A stretch of DNA of 64,000 nucleotides from contig CAZBPM010000012.1 in assembly GCA_964493785.1 (NCBI GenBank), forward strand, positions 68,723 through 132,722, given 5' to 3'. Positions 35,248 through 44,682 of this stretch are shown here, piece by piece. The notes below the pieces were generated by a model that was not told where the DNA came from, made no database searches, and saw nothing but the letters and a program-made list of their open reading frames with translations. Source of the stretch: Hyphomicrobium_A sp964493785. Its GTDB lineage: Bacteria > Pseudomonadota > Alphaproteobacteria > Rhizobiales > Hyphomicrobiaceae. A program made the position numbers and the translations under genes. The number at the start of each line of letters is the position of its first letter. Within the stretch, counting starts at the first letter, position 1.

Positions 35248-36636
35248 GTGAGCAAGGACGGCGCGTCGACCATTCACAAGCCACGGCGCGCGCAGGAGAA
35301 GCCTCCCGTGCAGCGCGCGACGGCGCCTGTGCCGGCGGGTTTGCCGACGCGCGAGGCGGCGGTTCGCCTGCTGACCGCGGTGCTGATCGAGGGGCATTCG
35401 TTCGACGGTGCGCTCGCGAAGACGTTTCAGCATAGTAATCTGGAACCGCGCGACCGCGCGCTTGCGCGGCTGATCGCGACGACGGTGCTGCGGCGCTTCG
35501 GCCAGCTCGATGCGCTGCTTTCCGGCTTCCTGGAGAAGCCGCTTCCCAAGAAGCAGGGCGCGCTGTGGCCGATCCTTCTTTCCGGCGCGGCGCAGCTTTT
35601 GTTCCTCGATACGCCGCCACATGCAGCGGTGGGTCTTTCGGTTGAGCTTGCGCGCCGGGATCGTCATGCCGGCCGCTATGACAAGCTCGTCAACGCCTTG
35701 CTGAGACGCGCAGGGCGCGAGGGGCGCGAGGTGATCGACAGGCAGGATGCGGTGGCGCTCAACGTGCCCAAATGGATGATGCAGCGGTGGAGCGCCGCCT
35801 ACGGCGAGGAGACCGCGCGCCGCATCGTGCTCGCGTCGCTGGCTGAGGCACCGCTCGACATCAGCGGCAAGGCGGATGCCGCTACGTGGGCGGAACGGCT
35901 CGGTGGCGTGGTGCTTCCGACGGGAAGCATCCGGCTCGCTGCGGGCGGGCGCATCGAGGCGCTGCCGGGGTTCGATGACGGAACGTGGTGGGTGCAGGAT
36001 GCAGCCGCCGCGTTGCCCGTGCGTCTGCTCGGCGATGTGGCGGGGAAGTCTGTTGTCGATCTTTGCGCAGCTCCAGGCGGAAAGGCTGCGCAGCTCGCGG
36101 CGGCGGGCGCGGACGTAACTGCAGTCGATCTATCCGAGCAAAGACTGCAGCGTCTTCGCACGAACCTGGAGCGGCTGCACCTGCGTGCCGAACTCGTCGA
36201 AGCCGATGCGGCGACCTGGGCGCCCGGGCGTACGTTCGACGCGGTGCTGCTCGATGCACCCTGTACTGCGACCGGAACCATCCGGCGGCATCCGGACATC
36301 TTACGGCTGAAGCGTCCCGAGGACATTGCGGCGCTTGCGGAGGTTCAGTCGCGACTGCTCGACAACGCAGCCAAGCTTGTCGGGCCCGGAGGCACGCTCG
36401 TGTTCTGCACCTGCTCGCTCGAGCCCGAGGAAGGCGTGCGGCAGGTCGAAAGCTTTCTAGCGCGACACCCGGCCTTCAAGCGCCGGCCGATCCTCGCTGG
36501 CGAATCAGGGATCGATCCCGAGTGGCTGACACCGGCCGGAGATCTGCGCACGCTGCCATTCCATCTGCCCGGGTCACAGCCTGAGCTGTCGGGATTGGAT
36601 GGCTTTTATGCCTCTCGGCTCGTTCTTCGCGGCTGA
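35248..36636 (+). CDS. rsmB: 16S rRNA m5C967 methyltransferase RsmB-like
   Basis: The 462-residue protein begins at a GTG 6 bp after htpX. It has an N-terminal NusB-like helical domain (about residues 30-150), then a SAM-binding domain with VVDLCAAPGGKAAQLAAAGA. The two catalytic Cys regions are LLDAPCTATGTIRRHPDI and VFCTCSLEPEEG. It methylates a cytosine of 16S rRNA. The order htpX-rsmB-heparinase-purH suggests one rightward transcript. Confidence 0.92.
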   Translation: MSKDGASTIHKPRRAQEKPPVQRATAPVPAGLPTREAAVRLLTAVLIEGHSFDGALAKTFQHSNLEPRDRALARLIATTVLRRFGQLDALLSGFLEKPLPKKQGALWPILLSGAAQLLFLDTPPHAAVGLSVELARRDRHAGRYDKLVNALLRRAGREGREVIDRQDAVALNVPKWMMQRWSAAYGEETARRIVLASLAEAPLDISGKADAATWAERLGGVVLPTGSIRLAAGGRIEALPGFDDGTWWVQDAAAALPVRLLGDVAGKSVVDLCAAPGGKAAQLAAAGADVTAVDLSEQRLQRLRTNLERLHLRAELVEADAATWAPGRTFDAVLLDAPCTATGTIRRHPDILRLKRPEDIAALAEVQSRLLDNAAKLVGPGGTLVFCTCSLEPEEGVRQVESFLARHPAFKRRPILAGESGIDPEWLTPAGDLRTLPFHLPGSQPELSGLDGFYASRLVLRG

Positions 36637-36772
36637 TTGACGTCAAAGCCCAATCTGCGCACAGGGATGCGCGGCAGGCGCCTTGTATTGGGCGGCAGGC
36701 GGCGCTAGTCCGGATTCATGGTGGTAGACACATCGAGGCTTGCCGGATGAAGGCACGCCGCTGCGAGGAGCC

Positions 36773-38494
36773 ATGGCGGAACTGACGCTCAAGGAGCGGC
36801 TGCGCAAGGCCGCGCTGACTGTCGATGAGCCGGGCAAGCGATCGGCGATCATCAGCGCGGTCGTTACGCCGCTGAAGCGGTGGACCGAGCCGCAGACACC
36901 AGTCGATCACCTGCTGATCGTTCCGCAGGACCTCAGAACCGCCGACCCAAGCTTCTGGACCGAGCTCGAGCACGGGCAGTTCGGCCTTGCGGGCAGCATC
37001 GTATTCCTGGACGGCAGGTCACCGTTCGAGGTCCAGGCTCCGACGGCGGCGTGGGCGCGGGAGCTGCACGGGTTCGGCTGGCTGCGCAATCTGGCCGCTG
37101 CCGGGGATGCTGAAGCGCGGGTGGCGGCGCGTTGCTTGGCGCAGGAATGGACGCTGAGATTTGGTGGCGAGCGCACGGGAATCGGTGCGGAGCCGGCCGT
37201 CGCCGCGCGCAGGATGATCTCGTGGCTGTCGCACGCCAACCTGCTGCTCGAGGATGCGGATCCCGAGACGTACGGCGCAATCACAGGAAGTCTCGGGCGC
37301 CAGCTTGCGCACTTGTCTGGCTCGTGGCGCGACACGCCAGCCGGCTATCCGCGGCTTCTGGCACTGATCGGTCTGTCATACGCGACGCTTGCGCTGGCCG
37401 GGCATGATCGGCAGATGCGGGACGTCGAGGCCAATCTCGTTGCCGAGCTGTCGTGGCAGGTGTTCTCGGATGGCGGGCATGTGACGCGCAATCCGGCGCT
37501 GCTCGTCGAGCTCTTGCTCGATCTGCTGCCGCTCAGCCAGTGCTTCACCGCACGCGATCTCAAGCTGCCCGATCGTCTCGGCGAGACGCTAGAGCACATG
37601 CTGCCGATGTTGCATCACCTGCGGCTCGGTGATGGGATGCTCGCGCGGTTCAATGGGGTGTCGTGTCCCGACGTGGCGGGGCTGGCGACCGTAGCCGCCT
37701 ATGACGACGGATCGCTGTCAGCGGTTGGCGAGGCGCGGGCGTCAGGCTACGCGCGGATCAAACGCGGCGACACGATCGTCGTTGCGGATGTAGGAAGACC
37801 TCCGCCACTGGCTTTCTCGCAGCACGCCCAGGCAGGTTGCCTGTCCTTCGAGATGAGCAGCGGCAGGCAGCTCGTTTTCGTCAATGGCGGACTTCCGACC
37901 GCGGCGGCGGGCGACTGGCTGCCTGCCGCGCGGGCGACGGCGAGCCACAACACGCTGGTGCTGGCCGAGACGTCGTCGTCGAGACTCATCGCGCATCGGA
38001 AGATCGAGGCGCAAACCGGGGTGCGACCGATACGCTATCCCGACCGCGTCGAGTGGCGCGTGGAGAATGGTGAAGCCGGGGTCCTGGAAGCCAACCACGA
38101 TGGCTATCACCGGCGTCACGAGCTGATCCATAGCCGCAGGCTTAAGGTTTCAGCGGACGGGCTGCGCCTGGAGGGCAACGACCGGCTCGATGGCTTGGGG
38201 GGCAAGGTACGCCTCAGGGCGGATCTGCCGTTCGCCATCCATTTCCATCTGGCGCCCGGTGCGCGCTGCGGCCGCGGCGACGCGCACACTGAGGCGGCTA
38301 TAACGCTGCCGGATGGCCAGCGGTGGCTGTTCCGCGTCAAGGACGGTGCGGCTCTCAGCATCGAGGAGAGCGCGTACTTTGCGGAGAACGCGGGCCCGCG
38401 CCCGACATCCCAGATCGTCCTGCGCGGTGTCACCTATGGAGAAACAGAAGTGAATTGGGTCGCGGAGCGACTGCCGGAAGGAATTCCTGAATGA
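36773..38494 (+). CDS. Heparinase II/III family protein
   Basis: From the ATG at 36773 (after GGAG) the product is 573 residues. The N-terminal half is an alpha-helical toroid domain, with GWLRNLAAAGDAEARVAARCL and ISWLSHANLLL. The C-terminal half is the beta-sheet Heparinase_II/III domain, with SFEMSSGRQLVFVNGG and ATASHNTLVLAETSSSR. Members act on uronate-containing polysaccharides, but the group found next to purH in rhizobia is uncharacterised. Its stop overlaps the purH start (ATGA). Confidence 0.85.
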   Translation: MAELTLKERLRKAALTVDEPGKRSAIISAVVTPLKRWTEPQTPVDHLLIVPQDLRTADPSFWTELEHGQFGLAGSIVFLDGRSPFEVQAPTAAWARELHGFGWLRNLAAAGDAEARVAARCLAQEWTLRFGGERTGIGAEPAVAARRMISWLSHANLLLEDADPETYGAITGSLGRQLAHLSGSWRDTPAGYPRLLALIGLSYATLALAGHDRQMRDVEANLVAELSWQVFSDGGHVTRNPALLVELLLDLLPLSQCFTARDLKLPDRLGETLEHMLPMLHHLRLGDGMLARFNGVSCPDVAGLATVAAYDDGSLSAVGEARASGYARIKRGDTIVVADVGRPPPLAFSQHAQAGCLSFEMSSGRQLVFVNGGLPTAAAGDWLPAARATASHNTLVLAETSSSRLIAHRKIEAQTGVRPIRYPDRVEWRVENGEAGVLEANHDGYHRRHELIHSRRLKVSADGLRLEGNDRLDGLGGKVRLRADLPFAIHFHLAPGARCGRGDAHTEAAITLPDGQRWLFRVKDGAALSIEESAYFAENAGPRPTSQIVLRGVTYGETEVNWVAERLPEGIPE

Positions 38495-40077
38495 CGAGTG
38501 TGCCGCGCATCCGTCGCGCGCTTCTATCTGTGTCCGACAAAACGGGTCTTGTCGTATTCGCCCGCGCTCTGGCGGAAATGAACGTCGAGCTGATCTCAAC
38601 GGGCGGCACTTCGGCGGCGCTGCGAGACGCCGGGCTCGCGGTCAAGGACGTCGCGGACCTGACAGGCTTTCCGGAGATGCTGGACGGGCGTGTGAAGACG
38701 CTGCACCCGAAGGTGCATGGCGGCCTGCTCGCGATCCGCGGCAATGCGGATCATGACGCGCAGGCAGCCCAGCACGAGATCGCGCCGATCGATCTTCTCG
38801 TCGTCAATCTCTATCCGTTCGAGGCGACCGTCGCCAAGGGCGCGGACTACGACCACTGCATCGAGAACATTGACATCGGTGGTCCGGCGCTGATCCGTGG
38901 CGCGGCGAAGAACCATGCCGGCGTGACGGTGGTGGTGGAGCCGTCCGACTATGAGCGGGTTCTGGAAGCCATGCGCGCCAACGAAGGCGCGACGACGCTA
39001 GAGTTGCGGAAGAGGCTTGCAGCGAAGGCGTACGCGCGCACAGCGGCTTATGATGCCGCGATCAGCCAGTGGTTCGCGAGGACGATCGGCGAGGAGACGC
39101 CGGAGTGGCGCACCTTCGGCGGGCGACTGAAGCTCCCGCTGCGCTACGGCGAGAACCCGCACCAGCAGGCCGCGTTCTATGCGTCGGGCGATGCGCGTCC
39201 GGGCGTCGCGACGGCGGTGCAGCACCAGGGCAAGGAGCTGTCCTACAACAACCTCAACGATACCGATGCAGCATTCGAGCTGGTGGCTGAGCTGGGAACG
39301 AATAAGCTAGCTGTTGCGATCATCAAGCACGCAAACCCTTGTGGGGTCGCGACGGGCGCAAACCTGAAAGACGCTTATCTCAAGGCGCTGAGCTGCGATT
39401 CCGTCAGCGCGTTCGGCGGCATCATCGCGCTCAACGGCACCATCGATGCGGCGGCGGCCGAGGAGATCACCAAGATCTTCACCGAGGTCGTAATCGCGCC
39501 CGACGCGACTGAGGAGGCAAAGGCGATCTTTGCAGGTAAGAAGAATCTGCGTCTGCTGACGACGGGGGCGCTGCCCGATCCACGCTTGCAGGGGTTGCTG
39601 GTGCGGTCGCTGGCAGGCGGACTGCTGGTGCAGACGCGCGACAATGGCATCGTATCTGCGGCGGAACTGAAGGTGGTCACCAAGCGCCCGCCCAGCGAGC
39701 GTGAACTCGCCGACCTTCTGTTCGCGTTCAAGGTTGCAAAGCACGTGAAGTCAAACGCGATCGTCTATGCGCGTGACGGCGCGACCGTGGGTATCGGTGC
39801 CGGGCAGATGAGCCGCTTGGATTCATCGCGCATTGCGGCGGTCAAGGCTGCCGATGCGGCCAAAGCGCTGGGGCTCGTGCAGCCGCTGACGATCGGGTCG
39901 GTGGTGGCGTCGGACGCTTTCTTTCCTTTCGCCGATGGACTGCTGACGGCGGCGGAGGCGGGTGCCACGGCCGTGATCCAGCCGGGAGGCTCGATGCGTG
40001 ACGACGAGGTGATCGCGGCGGCGGACGAGAATGGTCTGGCCATGGTGCTCACCGGCATGCGGCACTTCCGGCATTGA
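38491..40077 (+). CDS. purH: Bifunctional AICAR transformylase/IMP cyclohydrolase
   Basis: The 528-residue product has the MGS-like IMP cyclohydrolase domain first, with RRALLSVSDKTGLVVFA, ISTGGTSAALRDAG and GRVKTLHPKVHGG. The AICAR formyltransferase domain follows, with LRYGENPHQQAAFY, IIKHANPCGVATG and AFGGIIALN. It catalyses the last two steps of IMP synthesis. The start is fused to the heparinase stop. Confidence 0.97.
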   Translation: MTSVPRIRRALLSVSDKTGLVVFARALAEMNVELISTGGTSAALRDAGLAVKDVADLTGFPEMLDGRVKTLHPKVHGGLLAIRGNADHDAQAAQHEIAPIDLLVVNLYPFEATVAKGADYDHCIENIDIGGPALIRGAAKNHAGVTVVVEPSDYERVLEAMRANEGATTLELRKRLAAKAYARTAAYDAAISQWFARTIGEETPEWRTFGGRLKLPLRYGENPHQQAAFYASGDARPGVATAVQHQGKELSYNNLNDTDAAFELVAELGTNKLAVAIIKHANPCGVATGANLKDAYLKALSCDSVSAFGGIIALNGTIDAAAAEEITKIFTEVVIAPDATEEAKAIFAGKKNLRLLTTGALPDPRLQGLLVRSLAGGLLVQTRDNGIVSAAELKVVTKRPPSERELADLLFAFKVAKHVKSNAIVYARDGATVGIGAGQMSRLDSSRIAAVKAADAAKALGLVQPLTIGSVVASDAFFPFADGLLTAAEAGATAVIQPGGSMRDDEVIAAADENGLAMVLTGMRHFRH

Positions 40078-40078
40078 G

Positions 40079-40591
40079 ATGAGCGGGGCCGGTGGCGAGG
40101 TCATGCTTCGGCCGGCGCGTCGCGGCGACTGGGACATGATCCGCGGCTGGCTGGCGCGCCCGGATATCGAGGCGTGGTGGGGGCCGCGCTCGGCCACGGA
40201 GGCCGAGGTCACCATAGCGCTCGGCGCAGGTCATGCCTTGTGCCGGATCATCGAGGCGAATGGCGCCGCGGTCGGCTACGCTCATGCGATCGACGCTATG
40301 GCGTGGGGCGACGAGCTGCCGGAGGACCTCGATCCGGGCACCTGGGACCTAGACCTCTTTATCGCATCGGAGGAGCATCGCGGGCGCGGTGTCGGCCAGA
40401 CGGCGCTGGCGCTGCTCAAGGACGAGGTATTTTCGACCACGCTGGCGTCGGCCGTGTGCGTGTTCCCGTCGATCCGAAACGAGCGGGCGGTGAGGGCCTA
40501 CGAGAAGGCCGGGTTTCGCTGGAAGCGTATCTGGAACGACCCGCACCTGGGGCCATCCTGGTTCATGGTCGCCGAACGGCCCCGTCGCTAG
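40079..40591 (+). CDS. GNAT acetyltransferase (AAC(6')-like)
   Basis: The 170-residue protein starts at the ATG at 40079, one base after the purH stop. It has RPARRGDWDMIRGWLARPDIEAWWG at the start, DLFIASEEHRGRGVGQTALALLK as the acetyl-CoA-binding motif, and FPSIRNERAVRAYEKAGFRW. This arrangement resembles AAC(6')-Ib-type aminoglycoside acetyltransferases and related small-molecule acetyltransferases. Co-transcription with purH is likely. Resistance function is not implied by sequence alone. Confidence 0.85.
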   Translation: MSGAGGEVMLRPARRGDWDMIRGWLARPDIEAWWGPRSATEAEVTIALGAGHALCRIIEANGAAVGYAHAIDAMAWGDELPEDLDPGTWDLDLFIASEEHRGRGVGQTALALLKDEVFSTTLASAVCVFPSIRNERAVRAYEKAGFRWKRIWNDPHLGPSWFMVAERPRR

Positions 40592-40718
40592 CCGCTGGAA
40601 GATTGGGGCCCGCGATCAGGGTGCGGCATGCACAATTGTCACAGTTCGTCGTCGTTCCCCTGCGCAGGCCGTAAGGTTAATCTGCAGGTCCGTCCATACG
40701 AATTGGGGGATTACCGCC

Positions 40719-40997
40719 GTGAATACTGTCGTCCGCGTGATTGTTTTCATCGTCCTTGTTGCCGCCCTGGTGGCCGGCATCGTGTACGTCTATTCGCCGC
40801 TGCCGCCCGCGCACGAGGCCGCTCCGGCTCCGGCGGCTGCCCCGGCAGAACCCGCTCCGGCTCCGGCCGAGCCTGCACCCGCTCCTGCTGAACCAGCACC
40901 GGCACCTGCCGCTCCAGCGCCTGCCGAACCTGCTCCTGCTGAGCCTGCTCCGGCTCCCGCAGCGCCGGCACCTGCTGAGCCCGCACCGGCTCCGTGA
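40719..40997 (+). CDS. Small membrane protein with Pro-Ala-Glu repeat tail
   Basis: A 92-residue protein from a GTG at 40719 with GGGGGA upstream. One membrane helix (VVRVIVFIVLVAALVAGIVYVY) is followed by about 60 residues of PAPAEPAPAPAA-type repeats encoded by near-perfect 15-30 base repeats. The tail probably extends into the periplasm as a rigid spacer. No enzyme domain. The repeat makes the length variable by slippage. Confidence 0.7.
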   Translation: MNTVVRVIVFIVLVAALVAGIVYVYSPLPPAHEAAPAPAAAPAEPAPAPAEPAPAPAEPAPAPAAPAPAEPAPAEPAPAPAAPAPAEPAPAP

Positions 40998-41014
40998 CGT
41001 TGACGAAAGACTGG

Positions 41015-41045
41015 GCGTGATCGCGTTCGTTTGATGCGATCACGC
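41015..41045. repeat. 10-bp perfect inverted repeat
   Basis: GCGTGATCGC and GCGATCACGC are separated by an 11-base loop, 17 bases after the Pro-Ala-rich gene. There is no T-tract immediately after it, so it is either a weak terminator or an operator-type site. Confidence 0.55.
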
Positions 41046-41112
41046 CGGGTCGTTTCGAGGCCATCGACAAACGCGCTTCGGGCAAGGCCCGCGGCGACTA
41101 ATGCTTAGTCCG

Positions 41113-41616
41113 TCAATGCCACTTCTGTGGATCTGGGGAGGGCTCGCGCGGATCGTGCGGGCCCTCGCTTTTTGGCGGCGGCGCTTCGGTGGACTTCTGG
41201 GAGTCCTTGCTCAGCTCGTCCGCGGCCTCCTTCGCCTTGTCGAAGACTTCCGAGGTGGCCTGCTTGGCCTTCTCAAGCACCTCTCTTGCGGCGTCGGCTG
41301 CCTTGTCGATGAGCTTGGTCGACTCCTTCGCCTTGTCGAGGGCCTTGCCGCTTTCCTCCTTGCCCTTTTCGATACCGGCGCTGGCGTTGTCCTTCGCGCG
41401 GTCGAGGGCGTCGAGAATGGCCTGCTTGGCAGCATCGATCGCGGCGTTGGTCGCGTCCTTGGCGTCGTCGATCGCCTCGCTGGCCGACCGGGGCGCGGGC
41501 TCTGGCTCGGTATCCTCAATTTTGGGAGGCGGGTTGGCGGCGGGGGCGTCCCCAGCGGCGTAGGCGGCCGCCGGTATCAGCAGGGTCGCGGCCAACAACG
41601 GGAGAATGCGGGTCAT
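41113..41616 (-). CDS. Secreted LEA-like amphipathic repeat protein
   Basis: A 167-residue product from the ATG at 41616, with AGGAG upstream. The signal peptide is MTRILPLLAATLLIPAAAYA. The mature part is a run of 11-residue-type Ala/Lys/Asp/Glu helices (DAKDATNAAIDAAKQAI, DKAKESTKLIDKAADAAREVL) and ends in a Pro-rich tail. This composition is that of LEA or apolipophorin-like stress proteins. It is probably periplasmic and hydrophilic. No catalytic feature. Confidence 0.7.
   Translation of the reverse strand: MTRILPLLAATLLIPAAAYAAGDAPAANPPPKIEDTEPEPAPRSASEAIDDAKDATNAAIDAAKQAILDALDRAKDNASAGIEKGKEESGKALDKAKESTKLIDKAADAAREVLEKAKQATSEVFDKAKEAADELSKDSQKSTEAPPPKSEGPHDPREPSPDPQKWH
41138..41173 (+). 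terminator. Candidate terminator inside the 3' end of a convergent gene
   Basis: On the plus strand, GAGGGC pairs with GCCCTC around a GC-rich interior, and GCTTTTT follows. It would end transcription from the Pro-Ala-rich gene side. The same bases encode the C-terminal tail of the LEA-like protein on the minus strand. Confidence 0.45.
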
Positions 41617-41685
41617 GTGCAATCACTCCTATGGTGATCCGAGAAAAGCACTAAGCGAGTAAATGGGGATGCCCAGGCGGATGGA

Positions 41686-43077
41686 CTAGGTTTGCCGTCC
41701 CGGCGCCCTGACCGGCAGCATCAAGGCGATGCCGAGGATCAGGAATACCGCGATGGCTGACATGCCGATGCGCTGGCTGTCGGTCAGCGTCGTTAGCAGC
41801 GCGACCACAAGCGGCGCCATGAACGCAGTTACCTTGCCTGAGAATGCGAACAGCCCGAAGTACTGCGTGATCTTATCGCGCGGTGCGAGGCGGGCGAGGA
41901 GGGAGCGGCTGGAGGACTGAACGGGGGCCGAAACCAGACCGACCACAATCGCAAAGGCGAGGAATACGCGTTCGCCGGCCGACGAGAACGGGGCGGAATT
42001 GGGCAGCTTCTCGGCGACGTCGACGAAGAAGAAGACGTGGTTCTTGTCGACGGAGAGAATGCCGAACGCTCCGATCAGCAGGATGAAAAGCGCGGTGACG
42101 ATGACAAATTTGGCGCTGATGCGATCATCCAATACGCCGCCGATGAGAGCGCCGAAGGCACCGACCAGCGTGAGGATGATGCCGAAGATGCCGAGCTCCA
42201 AAGGCCCCCAGCCAAATACGGCGGCGCCATAGATCCCGCCGAAGGTGAAAATCGCGGTCAGGCCGTCGGTGTAGATCATGCGGGCGATTAGAAACAGCAG
42301 CATGTCGCGGTTTTGCGGGAGTTGGCGAACCGTGTCCCACAGCTCGGCCGTGGCATGGCGTCCGTCGGAGGCGCGCTTTTCTTTGACGTCCGGGACGAAG
42401 AGGAAAAACGGGATCATGAAGACGAGATACCAGACCGCAGACAGGGGCCCGACGATGCGATCGCCTTCGCGTGCGCCAATATCGAGGGGGAGGATCGGCG
42501 TGAGCCCCAGAAGCGTCTGGCTGCTGCCATCGACCGGCACGATCAGCCCGGCGACCAGGAAGAGGCTGGCGAGGCCGCCAAAGTAGCCGCAGGCCCAGCC
42601 AGCACCTGAAAGACGGCCAAGTTCGGAAGCCGGCACGAGGCTCGGCATGAAAGCGTTGGTGAAGACTGCGGTGTACTCGGCGCAGACCGTGGCGCAGACG
42701 AAGGCGATGAGGATCAGGAAGATCGTCGACGACGGGGCGCCCGGAGTTGCGATCCAGAGCGTCGTCATCGCCACTGCCAGGATAACCGAGAACAGCGCGA
42801 TCCACGGCTTGCGGCGTCCGCGCCCATCGGCGAAGGCGCCGAGGAAGGGGCTGCCGACGGCGATGAGGATGCCTGCGACGGCCGCGCCATAGCCCCAGAG
42901 CGCTTGTCCATGCGGACCATTGCCGACAACGACGTTGGCAAAGTAGGGCGCGAAAAGGAAGGTCAGGATGAGGGTGTAGAAGGGCTGCACAGACCAGTCG
43001 AAGAGCATCCAGGAGATGCGTGCCGACATTGGGGCACGTTCGGTGACATCGACATGCTGAGCGGACGTAGCGGCCAT
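41686..43077 (-). CDS. MFS transporter, Atg22/UMF1-like
   Basis: The 463-residue protein from the ATG at 43077 (TTG at 43083 is possible) has about 12 membrane helices. SWMLFDWSVQPFYTLILTFLFAPYF at the start is the Atg22/UMF1 signature, and SPFLGAFADGRGRRKPWI is the MFS loop. Members resemble permeases for amino acids or small solutes. It is downstream of the TPM/LemA cluster but separated by about 100 bp. Substrate unknown. Confidence 0.83.
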   Translation of the reverse strand: MAATSAQHVDVTERAPMSARISWMLFDWSVQPFYTLILTFLFAPYFANVVVGNGPHGQALWGYGAAVAGILIAVGSPFLGAFADGRGRRKPWIALFSVILAVAMTTLWIATPGAPSSTIFLILIAFVCATVCAEYTAVFTNAFMPSLVPASELGRLSGAGWACGYFGGLASLFLVAGLIVPVDGSSQTLLGLTPILPLDIGAREGDRIVGPLSAVWYLVFMIPFFLFVPDVKEKRASDGRHATAELWDTVRQLPQNRDMLLFLIARMIYTDGLTAIFTFGGIYGAAVFGWGPLELGIFGIILTLVGAFGALIGGVLDDRISAKFVIVTALFILLIGAFGILSVDKNHVFFFVDVAEKLPNSAPFSSAGERVFLAFAIVVGLVSAPVQSSSRSLLARLAPRDKITQYFGLFAFSGKVTAFMAPLVVALLTTLTDSQRIGMSAIAVFLILGIALMLPVRAPGRQT

Positions 43078-43184
43078 TTCCAAGGTAATTTCCCCGTCTT
43101 AGAGCTCCCGGCTGCAGCCCTATAGCACGGAAAAAGCGCTGCGCTTGTGGCGCCTCGCCGCTGCCGGGATCGCGCCGCGGCGAG

Positions 43185-43802
43185 CTATTGCAGGATGATC
43201 AGGTGGTCGGGGAGTTCGTTGGGGGTGGAGCCCCCCGGCGGGAAGTGGGCGGCGAGAGCGCTTCCGATGGTGCCAACGGCTTCGACGAAGCCATCCGCCG
43301 GCTGCCCGGCGCCAATGGCGCCCGTCAGGCGGTCGATGATCGCCTGCCAGGCGGCTTCCGGCACCTTTGCGCCGATGCCGCGGTCGGCGATGATTTCCGC
43401 ATAGTGCTCGACCACGGAAACGAAGAGCAGCACGCCGGTACGGCCCTCGGTCGTATGGAGGTTCTGGGCGAGGAACTGCTCGACGGCGCGGCGATGCGCG
43501 TGCAGTCGCTTGATGCTGACGGGAACCAATGCGGTGCGGATGGGCGCCGGCATGAGCGCGAGCGACACGAACAGGAACACCGCTAGCTGAATGAGATAGA
43601 TCGGGACGAGGTGGAGCCCCGTGAAGAAGATCAGGAGCCACGGAACGAGGAGCGCGACGAGTGCGCCGACGAGCGGGGGGACGTAGTGGTATCCGTCACT
43701 CTGAGCGGCGACGACAACGACGATCTCGCCGGAGGTTCTCTGCTCAGCATCGGCGATCGCGGCCGAGATGCGTTGCTCGTCCGATTCGGAGAACAGGCTC
43801 AT
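43185..43802 (-). CDS. TPM domain membrane protein
   Basis: The 205-residue protein begins MSLFSESDEQRISAAIADAEQRTSGEIVVVV with GGAAGG upstream. It contains two hydrophobic segments (about residues 43-85) and a TPM-fold domain with TTEGRTGVLLFVSVVEHYAEIIADRGI, the usual TPM core. It lies just downstream of YgcG- and LemA-like genes. It is shorter than the YgcG type and lacks its signal peptide. Confidence 0.8.
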   Translation of the reverse strand: MSLFSESDEQRISAAIADAEQRTSGEIVVVVAAQSDGYHYVPPLVGALVALLVPWLLIFFTGLHLVPIYLIQLAVFLFVSLALMPAPIRTALVPVSIKRLHAHRRAVEQFLAQNLHTTEGRTGVLLFVSVVEHYAEIIADRGIGAKVPEAAWQAIIDRLTGAIGAGQPADGFVEAVGTIGSALAAHFPPGGSTPNELPDHLIILQ

Positions 43803-43839
43803 CAGAATGCCTTCCGTGCTTGAATCGCTATGCTGTGCA

Positions 43840-44655
43840 TCACCAGCTCCCCGAAGATCCGCCGCCGCCGAAGTCGCCCCCGCCGCCGGACCACCCTCCC
43901 CCTCCACCGAATCCACCGCCGCCGCCGCTCCAGCCGCCCGGGATTATGATGGGACCGTTGGTGTTACGACGCCGCTGGCCCGGTACGGCCTGCGGCGCAT
44001 TCCGGATCGACTGCACGATGGCATAGAAAACGAAGATGGCGACGCCCAGCCAGAAAAGGATGAGTACGATCGACCAGAAGTCGAGGGTATCGGCATTGCG
44101 CGAGACGCGCGCGCGCTGCTTCACTTCCTCCGCATCGCCGAGCAGGACATCGTTGATGTCGCGGACGCCGGCCGAGATGCCGGCGGAGAAATCGCCGCGG
44201 CGGAACTCGGGCAGGATGGCGTTTTCGATGATGAGCTTCGACATCGCATCGGTCATGATCGGCTCCAGGCCGCGGCCGACCTCGATGCGAACCTTGCGCT
44301 CATTCGGCGCGACGATCAGGAGGATACCGTTGTTCTTGTCCTTCTGGCCGATGCCCCACTTACGGCCGAGCTGATACCCGTAGTCCTCGATGGGGTAGCC
44401 CTCGAGCGTACGCAGCGTGACGACCGCGACCTGATCGGTCGACTTCGCCTCGAGGGCCGCAAGCTTTGCCTCGATTGCGGCCCGTGCATCAGGCGTGAGC
44501 AGACCGGCTTCGTCGACGATGCGGCCGGTCAGTGCCGGGAATGCCGGTTCGGCCTCGACCGTGAGGGGGACGCCTAAGCCGAGAAGCAAGGCGACCCACA
44601 TCATGAACGCGCGCAGCGTCCACCCCGGTAGCAAAGCGCTCCGTGCGGCAGGCAT
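43840..44655 (-). CDS. TPM domain protein with Gly-rich tail (YgcG-like)
   Basis: The 271-residue protein has a signal peptide (about residues 15-35). The TPM domain (about 40-160) has LTGRIVDEAGLLT, KSTDQVAVVTLRTLEGY, NGILLIVAPNERKVRIEVGRGLE and FRRGDFSAGISAGV. A membrane helix follows (about 194-214, IVLILFWLGVAIFVF), and the tail is Gly/Ser/Trp-rich. The TPM-plus-LemA pair is a common envelope module of unsettled function. It is translated 28 bp after lemA. Confidence 0.88.
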   Translation of the reverse strand: MPAARSALLPGWTLRAFMMWVALLLGLGVPLTVEAEPAFPALTGRIVDEAGLLTPDARAAIEAKLAALEAKSTDQVAVVTLRTLEGYPIEDYGYQLGRKWGIGQKDKNNGILLIVAPNERKVRIEVGRGLEPIMTDAMSKLIIENAILPEFRRGDFSAGISAGVRDINDVLLGDAEEVKQRARVSRNADTLDFWSIVLILFWLGVAIFVFYAIVQSIRNAPQAVPGQRRRNTNGPIIIPGGWSGGGGGFGGGGGWSGGGGDFGGGGSSGSW

Positions 44656-44682
44656 GGGAGCCCTCCAATGCGGCGCGCGTAC

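Noticed and set aside
34210..35667. Minus-strand frame of 485 codons opposite htpX
   Set aside because: Arg/His-rich artefact; HtpX on the plus strand has HExxH and membrane helices.
40719..40997. Pro-Ala repeat as a CRISPR-like array or VNTR element
   Set aside because: The repeats keep the reading frame of a membrane-anchored protein; there are no spacers.
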